The position numbers and the translations under genes were made by a program. A stretch of DNA of 64,000 nucleotides from Acidilobaceae archaeon (lineage in GTDB: Archaea > Thermoproteota > Thermoprotei_A > Sulfolobales > Acidilobaceae), in contig JANXEI010000002.1 in the NCBI GenBank assembly GCA_025058835.1, positions 186,001-250,000 on the forward strand, in the 5' to 3' direction. Position 1 is the stretch's first letter. Each line of letters opens with the position of its first letter. Below the pieces are notes generated by a model. It was not told where the DNA came from and searched no databases. It saw only the letters and a program-made list of their open reading frames with translations. Below, piece by piece: positions 49,861 through 58,272 of this stretch.

Positions 49861-50610
49861 ATGACCTTTGGCGTGCCATTCGAGGAGCTAGAGGTCGGCG
49901 GTTATAGGCTGAGGGTGAAGAGGGCAGAGGACGGCATAGCGCTCTACTCGCGATTCGATGGGGAGAAAGAGGTCGTTAAGATAGCCGTTGACCCTAATCT
50001 TTCCCTTACCGTAGTGCCGGTGGAACCGTTTCTTAACCCGAGGAGGGACGTGGTAGAGTGCGTCTACTTGAGGCTAGATCCTCCGATAACGGTGAGGGCA
50101 GGAGGAAACATTGAGCACAACACGTATATTCCCATAGACTTTGCAGTGGTTGCCCAGAAGAGCGGGGAAGACTTCAGGGTAGTGGACTCTTTCGTGAACA
50201 AGGGCGTCGTTCCCAAGATGGCATTGTACGGAGTTCCGACTAACGGCTACATCTGCAGGTATTTCCTTGCCACGCCCTTGCAGGAGCCGAAGGTTCACCT
50301 CTCGCCTGTGAAGTTGATAATAAATAACAACACGGAGAAGGTGGCGACTGTGAGGAACGTAGTAGTGCCGTTACAGGAGCTGGCAGTCTTTTACAAGCCG
50401 GGTACTTGGATCTCTTATGCGGCGCCCATAATCATGAACATAGAGTCCGAGACGGTGGCAGAGATATCCATGGCGACTCCTGAGCCTCCTAGTGCTGATT
50501 TCGAAAGGTCGCCAGAACTTCCCAAGAGAGGCATAGACATAGTGGAGTTCGGGAGGGATTTCATAGGACTAAAGGAACTCGTTAAGTTCAAGATGATATG
50601 GGGGTACTAG
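49861..50610 (+). CDS. DUF432 family protein
   Basis: 249 residues from ATG 49861 with GGAGAAAG upstream. The beta-rich pattern VVECVYLRLDPPITVRAG near residue 62, SFVNKGVVPKMALYGVPTNG near 110 and LSPVKLIINNNTEKVATVRN fits the archaeal DUF432 family. Such genes are often paired with small mechanosensitive channels, as here: the mscS ATG follows its stop without a gap. An upstream frame extension to 49720 runs antisense to another gene and was rejected. TATA-like ACTTAAGTTTTA lies near 49824. Confidence 0.8.
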   Translation: MTFGVPFEELEVGGYRLRVKRAEDGIALYSRFDGEKEVVKIAVDPNLSLTVVPVEPFLNPRRDVVECVYLRLDPPITVRAGGNIEHNTYIPIDFAVVAQKSGEDFRVVDSFVNKGVVPKMALYGVPTNGYICRYFLATPLQEPKVHLSPVKLIINNNTEKVATVRNVVVPLQELAVFYKPGTWISYAAPIIMNIESETVAEISMATPEPPSADFERSPELPKRGIDIVEFGRDFIGLKELVKFKMIWGY

Positions 50611-51429
50611 ATGGTCGAGGCCTTGATATCTCAGGTGCTTAACTTACTTCATGCATATGGCATAGACAGGTTCGCCAATGCTTTCTTAATAGTAACCTTC
50701 TCCCTGATTGTTGGGTATGTCCTGAGTAGGTACCTGAGGCTTTGGGCTGTAGCTCGGCTACCTATAGAGATAGCCGTGCCCCTTTCTCGCGTGGTCTTCC
50801 TCTCCGTTATAGTGCTAGGAGCTCTGATAGCCCTAAGGCATCTAGGCGTTGACATCTCCGTGCTGCTCGTAGCAGGCGGTGTGGCAGGGCTGGCCCTCGG
50901 CTTTGCCGCTCAGACGGTCGTCTCTAACTTGCTTTCTGGCATATTCCTCTATTTCGACAGGCCCTTCAAGGTGGGAGACGCCATAGCCATAGGCGACAGG
51001 TTCGGAATAGTGGAGGACATCACCATCTTCAGCACGAGGATCAGGCTTTTTGACGGGAGGCTTCTGAGGGTCTCCAACGAGGAGGTGTTCAAGAGTAACA
51101 TAATAAACCTGGCCAACATAAAAGCAAGGAGGGTAGAGTACCAGATCGTCCTTGCCCATGGTGCAGATGCTACCAAAGCAACAGAGGTGATAAAAAGAGT
51201 TCTGGACGAAGATCCTCTCGTCCTCGTAGAACCGGCGCCTCTCATATTCTCTCCCCAGGTAACTCTAGACGGCATCGTCGTCACGGTGTGGGCCTGGACT
51301 ACTGCAGGGCTCTACTTCGACGTTTGGACGGCTCTCTTGTCGAAGATAAGGGAGGAGCTCACTAAGGAGGGCATCAAGTTAGCAGTACCCCAACGGATCA
51401 TAAGGCTGAGGGAAGGAGAAGGTCTATAA
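50611..51429 (+). CDS. Small-conductance mechanosensitive channel (MscS family)
   Basis: 272 residues. Two or three membrane helices at the N-terminus (FLIVTFSLIVGYVLSRYLRL, VVFLSVIVLGALIALRHLG), the pore helix VAGLALGFAAQTVVSNLLSG near residue 90 with its Gly/Ala pattern, then the beta domain FDRPFKVGDAIAIGDRFG and a C-terminal cytosolic domain. It releases solutes under osmotic shock. Confidence 0.92.
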   Translation: MVEALISQVLNLLHAYGIDRFANAFLIVTFSLIVGYVLSRYLRLWAVARLPIEIAVPLSRVVFLSVIVLGALIALRHLGVDISVLLVAGGVAGLALGFAAQTVVSNLLSGIFLYFDRPFKVGDAIAIGDRFGIVEDITIFSTRIRLFDGRLLRVSNEEVFKSNIINLANIKARRVEYQIVLAHGADATKATEVIKRVLDEDPLVLVEPAPLIFSPQVTLDGIVVTVWAWTTAGLYFDVWTALLSKIREELTKEGIKLAVPQRIIRLREGEGL

Positions 51430-51463
51430 TCTTTTGTCGCAACTATATACTTAGGGGTATACG

Positions 51464-51844
51464 ATGGCCCTGCTCAGGACAGGTCTGGTTCTGGCAGGAG
51501 GTTATGCAGAGAGACTGAAGAGGGTTTTCTTTGCTCAGGTGAAAGACTCAGTAAAGAGAGGGGAACTGAAAAAGGAGGAAGCTGTGAGATCTGTTGTAGA
51601 GCTGAACAAGGCTCTCTACAAAATAATAGTAGAGGAGCTAAAGGTGGACAAGGGCGACGTGGTCCGCATATCTCTCGAGTACGAGATCAAGGACGGCACC
51701 GTTCACTGGAAGATGGACAGCCTGAGCGTGGAGGTCTGGCCGCGCTGCCCTCCTCCAAAGGTTTACAAGTCGACAGAGAAGGGAGGAGAAGCTATAATCT
51801 CTGAGGAAGGAAAGGCGCAAGGTGTGCAAGGTGGCCATACTTAG
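51464..51844 (+). CDS. DUF2258-like crenarchaeal protein, copy A
   Basis: 126 residues. LLRTGLVLAGGYAERLKRVF at the start and GDVVRISLEYEIKDGTVHWK near residue 64 match copy B at 51831. The family seems restricted to Thermoproteota and has no known function. The C-terminus diverges from copy B and ends inside its start. A 68-base stretch (51653-51720) is identical in both copies. Confidence 0.7.
   Translation: MALLRTGLVLAGGYAERLKRVFFAQVKDSVKRGELKKEEAVRSVVELNKALYKIIVEELKVDKGDVVRISLEYEIKDGTVHWKMDSLSVEVWPRCPPPKVYKSTEKGGEAIISEEGKAQGVQGGHT
51653..51720 (+). repeat. 68-base tract identical to 52020-52087 (first copy)
   Basis: From GGCGACGTGGTCCGCATATC to CACTGGAAGATGGACAG there is no difference between the two paralogous genes, including third codon positions. 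Flanking DNA in the same genes is clearly diverged. Confidence 0.9.
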
Positions 51845-52181
51845 GAGCGGGCTGATCTTAGCAGGAGGCTATGCTTTGAAGATAAGGAGGGTTTTGTTCG
51901 CGCAAACAAAGGAGCAAGTGAAGAGAGGCGAGCTGTCCCAACAGGAGGTCGCGAGGGCAGCAGGACAGCTAAACAGTGCACTATACGAGCTGTTGGTAGA
52001 AGAGCTCAGGCTAAACAAAGGCGACGTGGTCCGCATATCTCTCGAGTACGAGATCAAGGACGGCACCGTTCACTGGAAGATGGACAGTCTTGTCGTAGAG
52101 GTTTGGAAAAAGGTGGATGACGAGTTCGTAGCCGACAAGGTTAGCAAGCTCAAAAGCAAAACTGTAGCTGGAGAGGGCTAA
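51831..52181 (+). CDS. DUF2258-like crenarchaeal protein, copy B
   Basis: 116 residues from GTG 51831 (VAILRSGLILAGG, aligning with the start of copy A); GTG 51822 is an alternative. It overlaps the end of copy A by 14 bases. About half the residues match copy A, with one block (GDVVRISLEYEIKDG onward) fully identical in DNA. Function unknown. Confidence 0.7.
   Translation: MAILRSGLILAGGYALKIRRVLFAQTKEQVKRGELSQQEVARAAGQLNSALYELLVEELRLNKGDVVRISLEYEIKDGTVHWKMDSLVVEVWKKVDDEFVADKVSKLKSKTVAGEG
52020..52087 (+). repeat. 68-base tract identical to 51653-51720 (second copy)
   Basis: Second copy of the identical tract, 367 bases downstream in the same orientation. The perfect match in otherwise diverged paralogues points to recent gene conversion. 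Confidence 0.9.
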
Positions 52182-52243
52182 TTTTATCGCTCGGTTACCC
52201 CAGAGAATCTCATTGGCTTACGCCTCGTTAGGCACGACTTTCC

Positions 52244-52525
52244 TCATCGCGGAGAGAAGATGGGAGCCCTCCTGTTACCGCCAGCTCTGACCAGGACCTC
52301 CTCGCCCGCTAGTATCTTCAGCAGCCTCTTAGCAGTTGAGATCTTGATACCGTATTTTTGAGCTACCTTGAAGGGCGTGACGTATTTTTCCTTCGGGAGC
52401 TCTGCCTTTGCCTTCACCAGGATCTCCTGGGAGAGGTTGGTCTCAAGCTGTGCCTGAACGTACTCAGGCTTCAGCTCTACTTTCTCCTGCTTCTTTGCTC
52501 TTTTTGGAGCTTTCTCCTTTGACAA
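52244..52525 (-). CDS. rps25e: Small ribosomal subunit protein S25e
   Basis: 93 residues. A lysine-rich N-terminus (KEKAPKRAKKQEKVE) is followed by a winged-helix core KEKYVTPFKVAQKYGIKIST and LLKILAGEEVLVRAGGNRRA, as in S25e. Start TTG. Confidence 0.93.
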   Translation of the reverse strand: MSKEKAPKRAKKQEKVELKPEYVQAQLETNLSQEILVKAKAELPKEKYVTPFKVAQKYGIKISTAKRLLKILAGEEVLVRAGGNRRAPIFSPR

Positions 52526-52576
52526 CCTTCTCGCCTCTCAGAAAAGACTCTCTCGTGCTTTTATAGTTTGAGAAGA

Positions 52577-53251
52577 TTATGCCTCCTCTACCTTCACCAT
52601 CATAGGCTCTTCCTGCTTGGGCTGCTCCTTCTTCACCTCTATAGGGGCACTCACTGCCTCTATGGTTTTCTCGAGCCTCTCCAGCACTCTCTTTGCGTCG
52701 TTCTTCTCCTCTATTAACTTCTCTCTCAGCTTCCTGAGGTGGTTTATGCTCTGGGTGAAGTTCTTCTCAAAGAGCTCTCCGCTGAAGTAAAGAGTCTGCA
52801 CGCTCACGATGGCCCTCGAAATGTGGAGGCTCTCGTCATCTATGGCACTGATCCTGTCTTTGATCATGTTCTTCACGTTCTCTGCCCTCGCCTTCAGGTT
52901 CTTGATCTCTTCGCTAAGGCTCCTCCTCAGCTCCTCTACGATCTCCGCTGGTATGTCCCCTTGGGCGAGCGACTCTGTTGCCTTCCTTCTCCTGTAAGCC
53001 CTGTCTAGAGCCTCGATTGTCTTGTTGGCCTCGAACCTCCACTCGGGAGTTACGACGAGCTTCCCGTCCCTGAAGCTGAGCCTCTCGCCCGGCACCTCCT
53101 CTATTCCCCTATCTGCGATCTTGATCTGTATTGCCTTCACGTTTCCGTCCACATCGCTGTTTACGCCCACGAGCACGCCTAGAACTCTGCCATAATGATC
53201 CTCCACATCGCTCCCTACTACTTTTGCCACGCTCTCGATTTTCAAGCTCAA
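52577..53251 (-). CDS. cdvA: CdvA, crenarchaeal division scaffold protein
   Basis: 224 residues. The N-terminal ~75 residues form a PRC-barrel (VVGSDVEDHYGRVLGVLVGV), residues 90-195 a long coiled coil (KNLKARAENVKNMIKDRISA, LRKLREKLIEEKNDAKRVLE), and the acidic tail EEPMMVKVEEA fits the short peptide that binds the CdvB winged helix. CdvA recruits CdvB to the membrane. In Sulfolobus cdvABC are adjacent; here cdvA is 20 kb from cdvBC and divergent from another ESCRT-III gene. Confidence 0.9.
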   Translation of the reverse strand: MSLKIESVAKVVGSDVEDHYGRVLGVLVGVNSDVDGNVKAIQIKIADRGIEEVPGERLSFRDGKLVVTPEWRFEANKTIEALDRAYRRRKATESLAQGDIPAEIVEELRRSLSEEIKNLKARAENVKNMIKDRISAIDDESLHISRAIVSVQTLYFSGELFEKNFTQSINHLRKLREKLIEEKNDAKRVLERLEKTIEAVSAPIEVKKEQPKQEEPMMVKVEEA

Positions 53252-53365
53252 AACCCCCGCACCGCCTATGGGTAAATCCCTCCCCCTATTTAGGGTGTTA
53301 TGCTGGTCTTACGATCTCTCCCCCCAAAAAGGAAGGTAAGGGCTACTTATTTCACGGTGGACTAC

Positions 53366-54037
53366 ATGAGCAAAGTAGAGGACTGGGCAAGGAGATGGAC
53401 AGGACCAGAAGAGGAGATCGGTCTGGGCAGGAGGATAAAAGAGTGGGTCAGCCCTCCGCCGCCTGCTAAGCAGCAGATAGTGAACGCCCTATACAAGATA
53501 GGCTCCCAGATAAACAAGCTAGACTACAGCCTCTCCAGACTGCAGTCATACGACAAGATGCTCTTCGACAAGACCGTGGGGGCTCTGGTGGAGGGCGACA
53601 AGAGCAGGGCAGTGATGTACGCCAACGAGGTGGCCGAGGTCAGGAAGATGGCAAGGACCATAATGACTGTGAAGTACACCCTCGAGAGGGTGAAGCTGAG
53701 GCTGGAGACCGCTGTGATCTTCGGCGACGTGCAGGCCAACCTGGCTCCGGCGATAGTGGCCCTGAAGCAGGCCACAGGGTACATCAAGGGCATGCTGCCC
53801 GACGTGTTCGCAGAGCTCATGGAGGTGGATGAGAACCTGCAGGTGGCAATGATGAGCGTGACCGCGCAGGCACCGATAGCTCTGGAGTCATCTTACGTGA
53901 CAGAGGAGGCCCAGAGGATACTGAGGGATGCGAGCATAGTCGCAGAGCAGAGGCTGAAGGAGGCATTCCCAGAGCTCCCCAGCTTCGAGAAGGTCACCGC
54001 TGGGAAGGCTGCTGCGGGCTCAGAGGAGCACAAGTAG
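53366..54037 (+). CDS. CdvB paralogue, ESCRT-III core protein without winged helix
   Basis: 223 residues from ATG 53366. LYKIGSQINKLDYSLSRLQS near residue 43, KSRAVMYANEVAEVRKMART near 78 and the long helix pair up to residue 170 are the ESCRT-III fold (CdvB1/CdvB2 type). The CdvA-binding winged helix of CdvB is absent. In Sulfolobus such paralogues act in constriction and vesicle release. Divergent from cdvA across a 114-base promoter region that may coordinate both. Confidence 0.88.
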   Translation: MSKVEDWARRWTGPEEEIGLGRRIKEWVSPPPPAKQQIVNALYKIGSQINKLDYSLSRLQSYDKMLFDKTVGALVEGDKSRAVMYANEVAEVRKMARTIMTVKYTLERVKLRLETAVIFGDVQANLAPAIVALKQATGYIKGMLPDVFAELMEVDENLQVAMMSVTAQAPIALESSYVTEEAQRILRDASIVAEQRLKEAFPELPSFEKVTAGKAAAGSEEHK

Positions 54038-54514
54038 CTACTTCCTGAGCCCGCAGCACTCAAGTAACCATTTTATGAACTCTTTTACGTTGCCACTCTC
54101 AGATATAGTAACGTAATCTTTTAAACAGCCGGGCGTCTCTCCTGCACACTTCCAGAGCTTCAGCACTGCCTGGGGACTTAGGTTGAAGCACATCACATCC
54201 GATACGTGCTCTATCTCGCCCGCGGGGATCTCAAGGAACTTCATAGTGCTCTCTATGACCGCCCTCTTCCAACAGTTCTCTGCAAGAAACTCGATTCCCC
54301 TCCACGTTAGCGCTACCCCTTTCCCCGTCTCCACCACCACCAACCCCCTGCTCTCGAGCCTTCTCGTCATTATGCTCACGGTCGGAAGCGACAGGTTCAG
54401 CTCTCTGGAGAGCTCAGACATCCTAACAAAGTTGTTGCTATCCGGATGCCCTCCTAGGCTGAATATGGTCCTCAGGTATCTGAAGGCTGTCCTGTGTACT
54501 TGACCGTTCCTCAA
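54038..54514 (-). CDS. DtxR/MntR-like metal-responsive regulator
   Basis: 158 residues. The N-terminal winged helix has MSELSRELNLSLPTVSIMTR and RLESRGLVVVETGKGVALTW. The second part (FLAENCWKRAVIESTMKFLE, IPAGEIEHVSDVMCFNLSPQ) resembles the dimer/metal domain of DtxR proteins, with cysteines in place of some histidine ligands (C-rich C-terminus ECCGLRK). So it may sense iron, manganese or another metal. Start TTG. Confidence 0.75.
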   Translation of the reverse strand: MRNGQVHRTAFRYLRTIFSLGGHPDSNNFVRMSELSRELNLSLPTVSIMTRRLESRGLVVVETGKGVALTWRGIEFLAENCWKRAVIESTMKFLEIPAGEIEHVSDVMCFNLSPQAVLKLWKCAGETPGCLKDYVTISESGNVKEFIKWLLECCGLRK

Positions 54515-54572
54515 GTCTCATCCACCTATTTAGATAGATAAAAACCTATATTTTGAACATGTATATATAGTT

Positions 54573-55076
54573 CTAACAGTTCAGCTCCCTCCTGACCAAC
54601 TCCCATGCCTTTTCTCCTACCCTCTCGCCCCGGTAGCAGGCAACGACGAGCTCTCCTACCTCCCCCTCCATGTTCCCCCTTCTCAAGATCTCTTTTGCAG
54701 CCTCGAGCTTGCCCTCTTGTGCTTTTGAGAGAGCTGCGACTACCTTTATCGCTCTCTCCAGCTTCTCCCTCCTCCCCCTTTCAGCGACCTTCCAGAGGCC
54801 TTCGAGCAGTTCATGAGCCTCCCAGAACCTCTCAGAGGTGACGAGGGTCTCCAAGTCCTCTCTGCTCTCTCCTTTGCCTAGTTCCCTGACGATCAATGGA
54901 GTACCGGAGAACGGGAGGTTTCCTAGGTGTCCTCCCGTTATTATGGCGATTTCTATGTGCCTCGAGGCGATCCTGACCGTGGCAGAAGGAAAGCGGGAGC
55001 GGATCGACGTTGCAATCCTCTCTGCGTCCTCCGGACTAAGGTCCTCGCTCTTCTCGAATATCATCAAAAGCCTCAT
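54573..55076 (-). CDS. DUF309-containing protein
   Basis: 167 residues. SERFWEAHELLEGLWKVAER near residue 83 is the DUF309 signature (F-W-E-x-H-E-x-x-E-x-x-W); the C-terminal helices fit that all-helical family. The first ~70 residues (beta-rich, ATVRIASRHIEIAIITGG) are an added domain that I do not recognise. Two bases from the nitroreductase-like gene upstream. Confidence 0.75.
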   Translation of the reverse strand: MRLLMIFEKSEDLSPEDAERIATSIRSRFPSATVRIASRHIEIAIITGGHLGNLPFSGTPLIVRELGKGESREDLETLVTSERFWEAHELLEGLWKVAERGRREKLERAIKVVAALSKAQEGKLEAAKEILRRGNMEGEVGELVVACYRGERVGEKAWELVRRELNC

Positions 55077-55078
55077 CG

Positions 55079-55891
55079 CTATACCCTCCTCCCGATAGCG
55101 AATAGGACGACAGGTATCTCCTCTTCGCAGTCTAAATCTAGCAGCTCGCAGACTAGCTCATCGTAGAACCCTCCGACGGCAACGGTAGCTAGGCCCAGAG
55201 CTTCCGCGACAAGATATATGTTCTGCCCCGCGAACCCAGCATCGAGATGGACATACCTATACCCTCTGAGACCGTATTTCGAGGCAGTTCTCCTGTACAC
55301 CGCTGTCATCATTATGACCGCTGCTGCGCTCCCCACGTGCTCTTGCCCTATGGCTGCCTTCATCACCTCTTTGCTGTGGTCTCCCTTCTTGAGCTCCTCC
55401 AGCGCCATCTCTGCTGGGTTATAGTGATATATTCCCGCCTCCACGCCCTCCACAGACCTTACTGAGACGTATCCCTCGACAGGCTGGAGAGCGCCAGAGC
55501 TAGGATAAGCTCTCTTCGGTCCTCCCCACCAAGCTCTCCCCGTTATACCAAGGGAGTAAAAGAGGAGGGCTGACAGCTCCGTAGCTAGCAAAGGGGACTG
55601 GGCGTATCTCCTTCTGCTCCTACGCGACAAGATCACCTCGAATAAGTCCTTGCCGGAGAGCTTCGGCGGGGGCGGTAGATGCACTTTTCTCACGCCAGGG
55701 TAGCTCTTGTAGTAACCGTCGTGGACGTAAGGGAGCTCGGCGCCGTAATGGTCGGGGGAGTTCATGGAGAGGTAATGGTAGATCATGGTAGGGTCTCTCT
55801 TCGCAATCGCCCTCTGTGCTCCAATCTTAGCCCTCTGCGCTACGCTCTTCGGCATAGCAGAGAGGACGTCATCGAAAGTTGCCGAGCCCAT
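55079..55891 (-). CDS. SagB-type nitroreductase-fold oxidoreductase
   Basis: 270 residues. SRRSRRRYAQSPLLATELSA near residue 93 and YPSSGALQPVEGYVSVRSVE near 128 fit FMN-binding SagB/nitroreductase proteins; HLDAGFAGQNIYLVAEALGL near 215 is the second conserved block. SagB enzymes oxidise azoline rings in peptide antibiotics, but stand-alone archaeal members have unknown substrates. ATG 55891 was chosen because the upstream frame runs through the tRNA-Pro gene. Confidence 0.85.
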   Translation of the reverse strand: MGSATFDDVLSAMPKSVAQRAKIGAQRAIAKRDPTMIYHYLSMNSPDHYGAELPYVHDGYYKSYPGVRKVHLPPPPKLSGKDLFEVILSRRSRRRYAQSPLLATELSALLFYSLGITGRAWWGGPKRAYPSSGALQPVEGYVSVRSVEGVEAGIYHYNPAEMALEELKKGDHSKEVMKAAIGQEHVGSAAAVIMMTAVYRRTASKYGLRGYRYVHLDAGFAGQNIYLVAEALGLATVAVGGFYDELVCELLDLDCEEEIPVVLFAIGRRV

Positions 55892-55934
55892 AGGCCCCCA
55901 GAAATCTGGCGTCGAGGAGAGACTATTATAGTGA

Positions 55935-56039
55935 TGGGCCCGCCGGGATTTGAACCCGGGACCACGGGGACCCGAGTCGGGCGCCCCAGGACTTACCCGG
56001 CGCGTACCCCGCATCCTAGCCAGGCTAGACTACGGGCCC
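55935..56039 (-). tRNA. tRNA-Pro (CGG) with a displaced intron
   Basis: Acceptor GGGCCCG/CGGGCCC, T loop TTCAAAT, and anticodon stem CGGGG/CCCCG are clear. Between the stem halves lie 37 bases (55970-56006), 30 too many. Only removal of about 30 bases at the 5' side of the loop leaves a loop with T33: (C/T)TCGGGT, anticodon CGG. The intron is then 55976-56005 or 55977-56006, at position 31/32 or 32/33 and not the usual 37/38. The intron folds into a GCGCC/GGCGC hairpin. CCA is not encoded. Confidence 0.88.
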
Positions 56040-56136
56040 ACATTACTCCTACTTCTCGTGCCTAAAAAATAATCGCGAGCGAAGTACGACTTTTGCTATA
56101 TTAGTCTCTCCCACTACTTATTTTCCTAGGTGTACG

Positions 56137-56874
56137 TTGGAAGAAGATTACGTAGTGACCATAGTGGCAAAGAGGATAGCCGGTGATATAGTGTATGGTG
56201 AGGACCCGGGGGCCTCTTTACGAAAGTGGAGGGACTACTTCGAGGTGAGCCAGGCTGAGCTGGCAAGGGTTGTGAGGGTTTCCACTAGCGTCATAAGCGA
56301 TTACGAGAAGGGAAGAAGGGTTCCTGGTATCAAGTTCGTGAAAAGGTACGTTAACGGCCTGCTAGAGTTAGACAGGCTGAAAGGTTGGAGGAAGCTGACG
56401 GCGATAGTCTCTAGCATGGGCATAGTGCCAGGGGTGGTGATAGACATGATGGAGTTCTCGAGGCCCCTAGCTCTGGACGAACTCACAGAGGCAGTGAAGG
56501 GCGTGAAGCTTAACCCTGAGGTGGGGAGCGACAAGGTGGTCTACGGCTACACTATAGTTGACAGCATAAATGCTATCCTCTCTCTCACAGGGATCCAGTT
56601 CTCTGTTCTCTTCGGCATGACGCCAGAGAGGGTCATAGTGTTCACGAAGGTGCAAGCAGGGAGGAGCCCCATGGTGGCAGTGAGAGTTTCGCCCGTGAAG
56701 CCCGGCGTAGTAGTTATCCATGGCCCAAAGGGCAGTATAGATCCGCTCGCTATTGAACTCGCTCGAAGGGACGGGGTCCCCCTCATCCTGAGCCTTGCAG
56801 AGAACATAGAGGAGCTGAAGTCAAGGCTGAGGGCGCTGACCGCAGGGGGCTCTACTTCCCACCAGTTAATTTAA
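56137..56874 (+). CDS. XRE-type helix-turn-helix regulator with archaeal C-terminal domain
   Basis: 245 residues. LRKWRDYFEVSQAELARVVR and VSTSVISDYEKGRRVPGIKF (residues 28-68) are a classic XRE helix-turn-helix. The remaining ~150 residues (GVVIDMMEFSRPLALDELTE, SVLFGMTPERVIVFTKVQAG) form an alpha/beta domain found in archaeal regulators of unknown ligand. Start TTG. It overlaps the convergent NAC gene by 23 bases. Confidence 0.82.
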   Translation: MEEDYVVTIVAKRIAGDIVYGEDPGASLRKWRDYFEVSQAELARVVRVSTSVISDYEKGRRVPGIKFVKRYVNGLLELDRLKGWRKLTAIVSSMGIVPGVVIDMMEFSRPLALDELTEAVKGVKLNPEVGSDKVVYGYTIVDSINAILSLTGIQFSVLFGMTPERVIVFTKVQAGRSPMVAVRVSPVKPGVVVIHGPKGSIDPLAIELARRDGVPLILSLAENIEELKSRLRALTAGGSTSHQLI

Positions 56875-57211
56875 GGATAGCTGCTGCCACATCCCCCCCA
56901 ACCTCCTCGAGCGCCCTCCTAGCCTCGTCGTAGCTCACCCCGGCTTGCTCTGCCACAAACTGAACGTCCTCCTCTGAGAACTTCTTTGCAGGCACCTCCT
57001 CCTTGATCTTCTTGTACTCTCCTACTATCATGATGACGGGCGGCTGGTCCTTCGACTTCATTATGACGCAGCCTTTCGGATCTTCCACCAACAGCTTGTG
57101 GCCATCCTCTAGCTCAATCACGATCCGGGAGGCCCTCTCCTCCTCCAACGTTATGCCCAACCTCTTCATTGCTCTCGCTATGTCCTCTGGCTTACCGAAG
57201 GGGAAGGCCAT
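56852..57211 (-). CDS. nac: Nascent polypeptide-associated complex protein (aNAC)
   Basis: 119 residues. FPFGKPEDIARAMKRLGITL at the N-terminus, a NAC beta-barrel (SRIVIELEDGHKLLVEDPKG, VIMIVGEYKK) and a C-terminal UBA domain (DVQFVAEQAGVSYDEARRAL, GGDVAAAILKLTG). It binds the ribosome exit and nascent chains. ATG 57211 (GGTGGTCAAG upstream) preferred over GTG 57220. Confidence 0.92.
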   Translation of the reverse strand: MAFPFGKPEDIARAMKRLGITLEEERASRIVIELEDGHKLLVEDPKGCVIMKSKDQPPVIMIVGEYKKIKEEVPAKKFSEEDVQFVAEQAGVSYDEARRALEEVGGDVAAAILKLTGGK

Positions 57212-57255
57212 CTTGACCACCGCGGGAGAGAAATTTGTGGATGTAATAAAGCTAT

Positions 57256-58239
57256 CTAAATGAACCTAGGCCTGAAGGGGAGGAGGTCTATCATTGTGAG
57301 GAGCCCTGGGCCGTAGTCTCCTATTCTCTCGGCGAGGTTGACTATGACTGACGCAGTACCCATGTCGCCCGGCGTTCCTGTGCTTCTCCACCGCACAGAG
57401 TAACTGTTCCCTTCTATGGTTATTTCCTCGAACTCCTCTGCCCCGAGACTAGCAATGAACTCTACTCTCACCAACTCCCTGTTGCCGCTGCTCACAGACC
57501 CATGACCTCTCACGCCCATAACGCGACCCCTCTCTACCCTGATCCCTGCGCTCTCCCTGTCCTCCTCTGCTACTATTACCTCCTGAGCCTCCTCCACGGA
57601 GTCTACGCTGGCCCCTAGGGCGCTCGCTACGAGGAGGGCTGACTCTGCATAGCCCACATGGCCTGAGAGCTCGCCGCTCTCTATCTTCCTCCTCGCCTCC
57701 TCCACTTCTAACCCTAGCCCAATCTTTTTCCTGAACGGCTCTCTCCTCTTCGCTGCATCAAGGGACCTCACGGCATGTATTCTCTTCACGCCGTCAAAAG
57801 GAGCGGAAAGAACTACGAGAAGGGCGTCGAGGAGGAAGCCGGGATTTATGCCAGAGCCCAGGACGGTAACGTTCCTCCTGAGGGCCTTCTCGTCCAGCCT
57901 CTTTGCAAGCGTGGGGTACCTGTAGTAGGGGAACGAGAGGGTCTCGCATGTAGATAGCACGTTCACCTCGAGATCGATCAGCTTCACGAGCTGGTCGTAG
58001 ACTTTGTCTAGGTAAGAGCCTGTGGAGTGAACGACCACGTCACTATATGCTAGCTCACCGGGATCGCTTGTGACATGGACGCCGAGCTTCTCCCCTATGC
58101 CGAGCACCTCTCCCACATCTCTCCCTATGAGCTTAGGATCTATGTCTACCACGCCGCTGAGCTCGTAGCCCCTTTCGAGTGCTACTTTCGCTACAAGCCT
58201 CCCTATGTGCCCGAACCCGTATATTCCTATTGCGGTCAT
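57256..58239 (-). CDS. NAD(P)-dependent dehydrogenase, DapB/diaminopentanoate dehydrogenase-like
   Basis: 327 residues. N-terminal Rossmann motif IGIYGFGHIGRLVAKVALER, then DVVVHSTGSYLDKVYDQLVK near residue 66 and VNVLSTCETLSFPYYRYP near 92, VLGSGINPGFLLDAL near 126. This resembles the dihydrodipicolinate-reductase-like family that includes 2,4-diaminopentanoate dehydrogenase. The substrate is not known. It stands 34 bases from carB on the same strand. Confidence 0.75.
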   Translation of the reverse strand: MTAIGIYGFGHIGRLVAKVALERGYELSGVVDIDPKLIGRDVGEVLGIGEKLGVHVTSDPGELAYSDVVVHSTGSYLDKVYDQLVKLIDLEVNVLSTCETLSFPYYRYPTLAKRLDEKALRRNVTVLGSGINPGFLLDALLVVLSAPFDGVKRIHAVRSLDAAKRREPFRKKIGLGLEVEEARRKIESGELSGHVGYAESALLVASALGASVDSVEEAQEVIVAEEDRESAGIRVERGRVMGVRGHGSVSSGNRELVRVEFIASLGAEEFEEITIEGNSYSVRWRSTGTPGDMGTASVIVNLAERIGDYGPGLLTMIDLLPFRPRFI

Positions 58240-58272
58240 TTGACTGCGCCGGGAAAATTGGTTTGAGGAAAT

